A stretch of 48,550 nt of DNA from NCBI RefSeq assembly GCF_009917385.1, contig NZ_QWLJ01000037.1:1-48550 (forward strand). Reading direction: 5' to 3'. The notes beneath the pieces are model-generated. The model worked only from the letters and a program-made list of their open reading frames with translations, was not told the DNA's origin and ran no database searches. Numbering within the stretch: position 1 is the first letter of the stretch; every line of letters starts with the position of its first letter. Source of the DNA: Roseburia sp. 1XD42-34 (GTDB lineage: Bacteria; Bacillota; Bacilli; Bacillales; Amphibacillaceae). The position numbers were made by a program, and so were the translations under genes. Below, one piece after another: positions 42,912 to 48,550 of this stretch.

Positions 42912-44702
42912 TTGGAACAATTAAACAATCAACAAACATGGGATTTAGAAATTATTTTCCCTGGTGGAAGTAAATCTACAGAGTTTCGCACCTATTTGCA
43001 AACGGTAGAGCAAGAAATGAATAAACTTGATTCTGATGTTCTTCAGTTTGATACCAAAGCCACAACAGAAAATATAGAAGCACTTTTACGAGTATGTAAG
43101 CAATTGGAACGGACAATGAAGATGATGAGAGAAGCTTTTGCGTTTATTAGTTGTTTACATGCACAAGATACAAATGATAAGCATGTGCAACTTTTATTAG
43201 GTGAGCGGTCTCAATTGAATGCGAAATTTAGTGGGATACAATCAAGCTTAAAGCAAAAGCTAGGAGAGATAACAGAGTCGGACTGGAATATTTTTGAAAG
43301 AAATGCATCCTTGCAAGAAATAAAATTTGTACTACAGGAATATCGTGAACAGGCGCAACAAATGTTGCCTGTCGAGCAGGAGGCAATCATAAATGATTTA
43401 GCTAAGGATGGGTACCATGCGTGGGGGCAAATGTATGATGTTATTGTAGGTAAAATGGAGGTTGCATTAGAGGAAGAGGATGGTGTTCACCATTATTCCA
43501 TAGGTCAAGCAACGAATAAACTTACACATCCGGATCGTAATTTTCGCAAACACGTATTCACCAAGCTTTCTGAGGCATGGAAGTCGCAGGCCGAGCTATT
43601 TAGTCAAACGTTAAATCATTTAGCTGGTTTTCGTTTAGAGACGTATAAGCATAGAGGCTGGAATGATGTGCTCATGGAACCATTACTGATCAATCGAATG
43701 AAACAGGAAACATTACAGGCGATGTGGTCGACGATTACCAAGCACAAGGATCATTTCGTTCGTTATTTAAATAAAAAGGCCGATCTTCTCGGTGTGGACA
43801 CGTTAGGAATTTATGATGTGACAGCTCCAGTTAGCAAAACGGTTCAAACATATACATATAATGAAGGAGCTCATTTTATAGTAGATCAATTCCGTAAATT
43901 CAGTCCCAAAATGGCTGATTTTGCGGAGATGGCTTTTGAAAAGCGTTGGATTGAAGCAGAGGACCGCCCAGGTAAACGCCCTGGTGGTTTTTGCACGAGT
44001 TTTCCGTATAGCGAGCAAACACGTATTTTTATGACATATTCTGGAACGGCTAGTAATATTGCTACGTTGGCACATGAATTAGGGCATGCGTACCATCAAT
44101 ATGTGATGAATGATGTGAATGGCTTAAACCAAAGATATGCGATGAATGTGGCAGAAACTGCCTCTACTTTTGCAGAAATGATTGTAGCGGAAGCCTCTTT
44201 ACAAACAGCAGCATCAAAGGAAGAGAAGAAAGCCTTATTGGAGGATAAAATTCAACGTAGTGTGGCGTTTTTTATGAATATTCATGCCCGCTTTTTATTT
44301 GAAACACGTTTTTATGAAGAGCGTAAGCAAGGAGTAGTTTCTACTGAACGATTAAATCATATTATGGTAGAAGCCCAAAAAGAAGCTTATTGTGATACAC
44401 TTTCAGAATATGATCCAACCTTTTGGGCGTCTAAACTTCATTTTCATATTACAGGTGTGCCGTTTTATAATTTCCCTTACACATTCGGTTATTTATTTAG
44501 TAATGGGCTTTATGCAAAAGCTAAAAGTGGAGGGGGAAGCTTTGAGGATGCTTATATTTCATTGTTACGCGATACAGGACGAATGACGGTAGAAGAATTA
44601 GCTATGAAACATTTAGGAGCAGATTTAAGCCAAACAGCATTTTGGGAAAAGGCTATTCAAGAATGCATTAAAGATGTAGATGAATACATGGCTTTAGTAT
44701 AG
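42912..44702 (+). CDS. M3 family oligoendopeptidase (PepF-like)
   Basis: A 596-residue zinc metallopeptidase of family M3 that degrades short peptides in the cytoplasm. The active site H388-E389-L-G-H392 in TLAHELGHAYHQY is followed by the downstream glutamate in NVAETASTFAEM. The N-terminal half is the helical domain typical of PepF. The frame extends back to 42858, but AGGAGGG at 42899-42905 and TTG at 42912 (starting EQLNNQQTWDLEIIF) give the usual family start. A shortened repeat lies upstream. The gene stands alone. Confidence 0.9.
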   Translation: MEQLNNQQTWDLEIIFPGGSKSTEFRTYLQTVEQEMNKLDSDVLQFDTKATTENIEALLRVCKQLERTMKMMREAFAFISCLHAQDTNDKHVQLLLGERSQLNAKFSGIQSSLKQKLGEITESDWNIFERNASLQEIKFVLQEYREQAQQMLPVEQEAIINDLAKDGYHAWGQMYDVIVGKMEVALEEEDGVHHYSIGQATNKLTHPDRNFRKHVFTKLSEAWKSQAELFSQTLNHLAGFRLETYKHRGWNDVLMEPLLINRMKQETLQAMWSTITKHKDHFVRYLNKKADLLGVDTLGIYDVTAPVSKTVQTYTYNEGAHFIVDQFRKFSPKMADFAEMAFEKRWIEAEDRPGKRPGGFCTSFPYSEQTRIFMTYSGTASNIATLAHELGHAYHQYVMNDVNGLNQRYAMNVAETASTFAEMIVAEASLQTAASKEEKKALLEDKIQRSVAFFMNIHARFLFETRFYEERKQGVVSTERLNHIMVEAQKEAYCDTLSEYDPTFWASKLHFHITGVPFYNFPYTFGYLFSNGLYAKAKSGGGSFEDAYISLLRDTGRMTVEELAMKHLGADLSQTAFWEKAIQECIKDVDEYMALV

Positions 44703-44774
44703 AAAAAGTTGCTTTTTTAAATTTCTGGTTGGTACCCCATGCAAGAAAGCTGTTACGATAGAATAAGTATCTAA

Positions 44775-44870
44775 AGGCGTTATGGGGAGCCCACTGCTGA
44801 AAGTGACGTTGTTCAGACCCTTTGAACCTATTAGTTAATTCTAGTGTAGGGATAAGACTTTTTAGCAAAC
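44775..44870 (+). ncRNA. TPP riboswitch (THI element)
   Basis: The THI core is readable: GGGGAGCC at 44784, GCTGAAAG near 44796 (consensus CUGAGA), then ACCCTTTGAACCT at 44817-44829, followed by TAGTTAATTCTAG and GTGTAGGGATAAG near 44844, as in the 3' arm of TPP aptamers. A hairpin with a T run follows at 44874-44933, so control is probably by transcription attenuation. It precedes the thiT remnant, the usual partner of this element in Bacillaceae. Confidence 0.87.
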
Positions 44871-44873
44871 AAT

Positions 44874-44933
44874 AAAAGCAGTGCCGATAAGGATTCCTTG
44901 ACAAACAAGTTTTCCCTATTGACATTGCTTTTT
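44874..44933 (+). terminator. expression-platform terminator of the TPP riboswitch
   Basis: AAAAGCAGTG (44874-44883) pairs with CATTGCTTTT (44923-44932) with one G-U, enclosing smaller hairpins such as AAGG/CCTT, and the stem runs into TTTTT. It directly follows the TPP aptamer. Confidence 0.65.
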
Positions 44934-45024
44934 AAAAATGTCCAGGAAACTTGTAAACGACTAGCCTACAAGCTTGAATCTGTAAGAGTAAATAGCAGTT
45001 GCATGAGCAAAGGGGGGATGGGTT

Positions 45025-45200
45025 TTGAAACAAAATCGAACACTATTTTTAGTAGAGGTTGCTATTTTTGCGTCTTTTGCTTTGTTATTGGATATGATTC
45101 CGTTATGGTACCAGCGTTTATCTTAAGCACGCTATTAATCTTTTTATTATTTCATAAACAACCGAGAACGTTGCTGCAAGGAACGGTGCGGTCGTATTAA
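45025..45200 (+). pseudogene. thiT: thiT (thiamine ECF transporter S component), internally deleted
   Basis: The TTG at 45025, after AGGGGGG, opens a 33-codon frame starting KQNRTLFLVEVAIFASFALLLD, which is the typical ThiT N-terminus. It stops at 45126. A different frame in the same DNA reads VMVPAFILSTLLIFLLFHKQ and PRTLLQ up to the stop at 45200, which corresponds to the very C-terminus of ThiT (in B. subtilis, MVPSFIICAIVLCLLF and APRLL). About 140 codons between the two ends are missing and the frame has changed, so the gene is dead. Its TPP riboswitch upstream and a terminator downstream remain. Confidence 0.78.
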
Positions 45201-45239
45201 TTGGGAGTATGATAGTGCAATTAATGTAGCACATTTGGG

Positions 45240-45278
45240 AGAAAAAGGTTGGGCAAATATTTAGCTTAACCTTTTTCT
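45240..45278 (+). terminator. hairpin after the thiT remnant
   Basis: AGAAAAAGGTT (45240-45250) pairs with AACCTTTTTCT (45268-45278), loop of 17. It would have ended the thiT transcript. Confidence 0.6.
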
Positions 45279-45341
45279 ATGTGGAAAAAATATCGTTACA
45301 TTTATGATAGGAAGAATTAGTAGTTGGAAAACATTCATTTT

Positions 45342-45500
45342 ATGGAATGGGAGATTCAGCTAATACAATTTCAAAACATCTATACAATACGTGATTCAAA
45401 AAGGAATTTCTCTTTTATACTTTTCTTCATCAAGCCGATTGCTTGTAAAGAAATATTAGTTGCTATTTTAAAAATCGCATTTGTTTTAGCTGTATTTTAA
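45342..45500 (+). other. 52-codon frame, possible gene remnant
   Basis: A frame beginning MEWEIQLIQFQNIYTIRDSK followed by a hydrophobic stretch. The start resembles N-termini of PAP2-type phosphatases (WEIQLIQF...), but the rest does not continue like one, there is no ribosome site, and its end runs antisense into tmrB. It may be a decayed fragment or chance. Confidence 0.2.
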
Positions 45501-46059
45501 ATCTATCCAATCTTTTTCTAAGTTTATTTCTGTTGTCAGGGAGTAAATGTATATTAGAAATAGAGGCAATCGATTCCGCTACATGTTCCATAGTCATATT
45601 CTCCGTATCTATTCGATGTTGAAATATATGATTTGATAACCCTTGCATACACCTATCTATTTGTTTTGCCCCCCATGAATTCTTGCTCTCCCCCCTGCTA
45701 CGTAATCTTTTTAGTAAAGTTTCCTTCGAAGCCCATAGTACAAAATGTTTAACTATAACCTTGTCATTTCTAAGTCTACCAATGATTTCCTCAAAGTAAT
45801 GAGGATTGACTATGCTCATTGGCACCATGATAATTCCGTTATATTCCCTTTCCATATTTTTTAAAAGGGTATAATTTAACTCACGCCAGCTACAATAATC
45901 TTGGAAATTTTGCTTGTGGATTTCCGCCGGTATATTTTTATCTATAAAAAAACCCATGTTTTCTGGATCATAAACAAATGAATCAGGGATTCTTCGATGT
46001 AATTCGTAAGAAGTTTGAGTTTTTCCAGAACCAAAAGCCCCATTAATCCAAATAATCAA
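45463..46059 (-). CDS. tmrB: tunicamycin resistance protein TmrB (ATP-binding)
   Basis: A 198-residue P-loop protein nearly collinear with B. subtilis TmrB: the N-terminus IIWINGAFGSGKTQTSYELH includes the Walker A motif (GAFGSGKT, residues 7-14), and YDPENMGFFIDKNIP, MVPMSIVNPHYFEEIIGRL and LWASKETLLKRLRSRGE follow. TmrB confers resistance to tunicamycin, probably by binding it at the membrane with an amphipathic C-terminus; the basic C-terminal segment RKRLDRFKIQLKQMRFLK fits that. ATG at 46059 after AAAGAGGTG. The natural role outside resistance is not known. Confidence 0.9.
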   Translation of the reverse strand: MIIWINGAFGSGKTQTSYELHRRIPDSFVYDPENMGFFIDKNIPAEIHKQNFQDYCSWRELNYTLLKNMEREYNGIIMVPMSIVNPHYFEEIIGRLRNDKVIVKHFVLWASKETLLKRLRSRGESKNSWGAKQIDRCMQGLSNHIFQHRIDTENMTMEHVAESIASISNIHLLPDNRNKLRKRLDRFKIQLKQMRFLK

Positions 46060-46508
46060 TTACCACACCTCTTTTTAATTAACTTTTTTGTTAAATCATT
46101 TCACAATAATTGGAATATCTGCTTTCAGTATTTCTTGATACTTCCCTATTTATGGGTTGATATATTTCTCCCCCTATTGCTTTTATATTTTACCATATCG
46201 TATTGGTTGATCTTTCATTTCAAATGTAAGAAGTTCGTAAAACTATTACTTCCAAAGCTTGATTTTAATTCAAGCAGTAATAGGAAAGCGAGGAATGAAA
46301 GAAAACAACGACTAATTGAAATGGAACTTCATCATATTAGTGTTTAATGTACTATTCCGTCAGAATTAAAACGCTAATTATTTATTAAAGAAATAATGTG
46401 ACTATATTTTACGAAGCTCCGCTTAATTGCTTCATCCACCAAACTGAACGAAATCCAAGTAGCTTGCATAGGCTAAAGAACACTACTTTCGGAGAGGAAG
46501 GTTAACTG
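46060..46508. other. intergenic region with a possible truncated small protein
   Basis: No complete gene is supported. One plus-strand frame ending at 46347 reads a hydrophobic stretch and then the basic run NRKARNERKQRLIEMELHHI, which looks like real protein, but it lacks a start with a ribosome site near it and its upstream part is antisense to tmrB. GGAGAGGAAGG just before 46509 is the ribosome site of the next gene. Confidence 0.35.
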
Positions 46509-47933
46509 GTGGATCTTTTTTTATCTCACTATCTATACGGTCTTTTTACGTTGCTCATTATAGGTACGATGATTATGCGAAAAGGGGTTGTTTTACCAAC
46601 TTTATTAGGAACATTTTTAGTAGCATGGTTATACAAAGGGAGTATTATTGACGGATTTAAGGCAATCTTTCAAGCTAACTTGGTTGCTGCAAAGGAACTA
46701 TTTAGCATTTTTTTAATCATTACGTTCATGCTTGCATTATTAAATTCTCTTAGGGATCTAGGGGCTGATAAGCGAATGATTCAGCCAATACAGCGAATCA
46801 TGGTTAATGGACATATTTCATTTTTTATCCTGACCGTGGTAACGTACATCATATCGCTATTCTTTTGGCCAACACCTGCAGTTCCACTTATTTGTGCCTT
46901 ATTAGTACCAGCTGCTATTCGTGCTGGCTTACCAGCAATTACAGCAGCAGTTGCTATCGCCATAGCTGGTCAAGGGATGGCTTTATCCTCAGACTATGTT
47001 GTGCAGGTAGCGCCAAGTTTATCTGCATCTTCGGCTGGTGTATCAACAACGGCAGTCGCAGACCAAGCCCTGATTTTATCACTTATAACGGGGGCTATTG
47101 CAATTAGCTTAGCGTATATACTCACTCGTAAAAAGATACGTCGTGCCGATGATCCAATAAATGTACAAGAGTTAGCTAATATGCAGACTTCTCAAGAAGA
47201 CCCCATTGTTGATCCGCAAAAGGAAATACGTACCAAATGGAGTAAAGTATTTGCTATTTTCGTTCCTTTAACACTAGCTACAGTTGTCATTTACATGGTT
47301 TATGAAAAACTAAATTCTGGAAGAATGAGTGGTTTTGAAGGGGGAGATGGAGCGGCATTTATTGGTGGTGTTGCTGTTATTCTTCTATTATTATCAACGG
47401 TCGCTCTTCGAAAGCAGCAAGCTCTGGATTACATTACGAAGCATATTACAGATGGTTTTGTGTTTGCTTTTAAAGCGATGGGACCAGTAATTCCGATAGC
47501 AGGGTTTTTCTTTTTAGGCAGTTCAGACTTTGCAGGAGCGATAGTAGGCATCGAAGAGGGCGCCCCGGCATTTTTATTTGATTTAGTTCAGTCTACACAG
47601 TCATATTTACCTGAAAATCAATGGTTAGCAGCGGTTAGTATTTTAATAATCGGGATCATTACTGGATTAGATGGTTCTGGTTTTTCAGGACTCCCTTTAA
47701 CAGGTGCATTAGCAGCTTCATTGTCGTCAAATAGTATGGATGTGGAAACCCTTGCTGCAATTGGACAGATGGGAACTATCTGGACAGGAGGAGGTACACT
47801 CGTTGCCTGGTCTTCACTTGTGGCAATAGCAGGATTTTGCGGTGTATCCGTTATGGAGCTTGTTAGGAAAAATTTCATCCCAGTTATAGCTGGCCTTTTG
47901 GTAGCAACATCAATCGCAGTATGGTTACTATGA
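46509..47933 (+). CDS. large polytopic membrane transporter, family not certain
   Basis: A 474-residue protein with about 12 hydrophobic segments and one hydrophilic loop (about residues 207-245). The overall plan, with SLFFWPTPAVPLICALLVPAAIRAGLP in the first half and ITGLDGSGFSGLPLTGALA in the second, resembles ion-transporter-superfamily proteins such as citrate/gluconate-type or NhaC-like carriers, but I do not recognise the exact family. GTG at 46509, 8 bases after GGAGAGGAAGG. It stands alone and is followed, 160 bases on, by a good terminator. The substrate cannot be inferred. Confidence 0.72.
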   Translation: MDLFLSHYLYGLFTLLIIGTMIMRKGVVLPTLLGTFLVAWLYKGSIIDGFKAIFQANLVAAKELFSIFLIITFMLALLNSLRDLGADKRMIQPIQRIMVNGHISFFILTVVTYIISLFFWPTPAVPLICALLVPAAIRAGLPAITAAVAIAIAGQGMALSSDYVVQVAPSLSASSAGVSTTAVADQALILSLITGAIAISLAYILTRKKIRRADDPINVQELANMQTSQEDPIVDPQKEIRTKWSKVFAIFVPLTLATVVIYMVYEKLNSGRMSGFEGGDGAAFIGGVAVILLLLSTVALRKQQALDYITKHITDGFVFAFKAMGPVIPIAGFFFLGSSDFAGAIVGIEEGAPAFLFDLVQSTQSYLPENQWLAAVSILIIGIITGLDGSGFSGLPLTGALAASLSSNSMDVETLAAIGQMGTIWTGGGTLVAWSSLVAIAGFCGVSVMELVRKNFIPVIAGLLVATSIAVWLL

Positions 47934-48096
47934 TACGTCTATGAGTAGATGGAAGATCTAACTGTATTATAACAGTTAAAAATAACTGAAGAAAGTTTAG
48001 CTTCACTACGGATCTAGAAAAAATGTACTTACATTGTTTTCATCAATCCCGAGTAAATAAGCACAGCTGATAAAGCTTTTCCATATGTATCCCACT

Positions 48097-48136
48097 TCAA
48101 GGCACTGTATTTACAGTGCCTTGAATTAATTTTTTT
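48097..48136 (+). terminator. rho-independent terminator
   Basis: TCAAGGCACTGTA (48097-48109) and TACAGTGCCTTGA (48112-48124) form a strong stem (the innermost pairs must open to leave a loop), followed by ATTAATTTTTTT. The left arm starts inside TCCCACTTCAAGG, a 13-base string identical to part of module 2, so the terminator may derive from a repeat remnant. Confidence 0.75.
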
Positions 48137-48287
48137 GTTTAATGCGAGAAGACATATATGGTGTCGCTTAATTTTCCATAATTTAAATCAATTGTTTTAA
48201 ATAATTTTACATTCAAAATATTTTGAGTTAAAATCGTACTAAAATAAAGCGGTTACACATAAATGTTTAACAAGATCGTTTCGCAAT

Positions 48288-48490
48288 GAACAAAGGCGCA
48301 GAGCGCCCGTTTAGCAACGTAGCAACTGGAACGAAGCAACTGAGATAAAGGAATCATAGTAAGGATACGAACCAATGATGACTTATCGTAGGGCGATTCG
48401 CGAAGTTGCCTAGTTGCTGGGCGATGGAGCCGGACGTGGCTATTCCGTTAATTCCGTATCCCAAGGCAACAATTTTTATACTCCCTCTAT
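48288..48490 (-). repeat. long dispersed repeat, copy F (inverted, without module 2)
   Basis: Read on the minus strand: GGAATAGCCACGTCCGGC, CCCAGCAACTAGGCAACTT, CGCCCTACGATAAGTC, ATTGGTTCGTA, then TATGATTCCTTTATCTCAG, GCTTCGTTCCAG, GCTACGTTGCTAAACGGGCGC-TCT-GCGCCTTTGTTC. It lacks both the GGCCGAC...GTCGGC hairpin and module 2, so it is the shortest intact form. It leads outward into the A-rich end of the window. Confidence 0.88.
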
Positions 48491-48546
48491 TTACTAACGT
48501 TTTCTCTTGTTTTCTTTGTTTTTCTTAGAATTTCATTTTGTTTTTT
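48474..48546 (-). repeat. right arm of the 73-bp inverted repeat at the window ends
   Basis: Reverse complement of positions 1-73 with one mismatch. The sequence continues 4 bases beyond the point where the left end is cut, which shows that the repeat extends outside the window. Confidence 0.9.
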
Positions 48547-48550
48547 CTTT

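Noticed and set aside
46015..46347. 110-codon plus-strand frame overlapping tmrB
   Set aside because: Its first part is antisense to tmrB and it has no ribosome site; only the C-terminal 50 codons look protein-like and they lack a start.
1..48550. The whole window as one transposon bounded by terminal inverted repeats
   Set aside because: The contents are ordinary chromosomal genes (sbcCD, ndh, dpaA, pyrP) with no transposase or integrase, and the same repeat family occurs at many internal sites.

Overview
The window is chromosomal DNA of a low-GC, endospore-forming Gram-positive bacterium. It most resembles a halotolerant Bacillaceae of the Virgibacillus/Oceanobacillus kind. The grounds are a dipicolinate synthase subunit A gene, a Bacillus-type LexA box on a uvrX-like polymerase gene, a PyrR attenuator, a TPP riboswitch, strong GGAGG-type ribosome sites with frequent TTG/GTG starts, tmrB, and many Na+-coupled transporters. 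The species assignment is inference. There are no rRNA, tRNA, phage or transposase genes.

Layout. 0.7-5.3 kb: dicarboxylate/cation symporter, MFS exporter, DUF2268 metalloprotease and a methyltransferase. 6.1-14.0 kb: a minus-strand catabolic cluster (C45 Ntn-hydrolase, YtcJ-like amidohydrolase, SSS-family permease broken by one in-frame stop, DUF3311 partner), its PucR-type regulator, and a divergent class III aminotransferase. 15.3-19.7 kb: sbcD-sbcC. 20 kb: dpaA without dpaB. 21.0-28.6 kb: a complete yhf-type gene cluster (yhfZ, Y, U, T, php, S, X, W) known from enterobacteria and without an assigned pathway; here it has its own promoter and two copies of a shared palindrome that look like YhfZ operators. 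29-36 kb: aldo/keto reductase, SOS-regulated Y-family polymerase, S13 penicillin-binding protein without a visible signal peptide, GltS-like symporter and CPA1 antiporter. 36.7-38.2 kb: uracil permease with promoter, PyrR-binding loop and leader terminator all readable. 38-48 kb: a truncated acyl-CoA synthetase, type II NADH dehydrogenase with a 33-residue downstream peptide, VanW-family protein, YceI, M3 oligopeptidase, an intact TPP riboswitch in front of an internally deleted thiT, tmrB and a large unassigned transporter.

The most unusual non-coding signal is a family of dispersed, modular, structured repeats in the intergenic regions. A long form (about 250-440 bp) occurs at 61, 14221, 28762, 31475, 40599 and, inverted, at 48288. 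A second unit of about 110-190 bp ('module 2') occurs alone at 1945, 12423 (inverted), 33541, 36494 and 42663, and nested inside three of the long copies. Helices in module 2 are kept by paired base changes between copies, which points to selection on a folded RNA or single-stranded DNA. The two ends of the window are a 73-bp inverted repeat attached to this family, so the window is probably a contig that broke at a multicopy repeat.

Several genes show recent decay: the SSS permease (one nonsense codon), thiT (internal deletion plus frame change) and the acyl-CoA synthetase (N-terminal two thirds missing). The working parts form mostly self-contained units with readable regulation: LexA for uvrX, PyrR for pyrP, TPP for thiT, a probable YhfZ operator for the yhf cluster, and PucR for the amidohydrolase operon.
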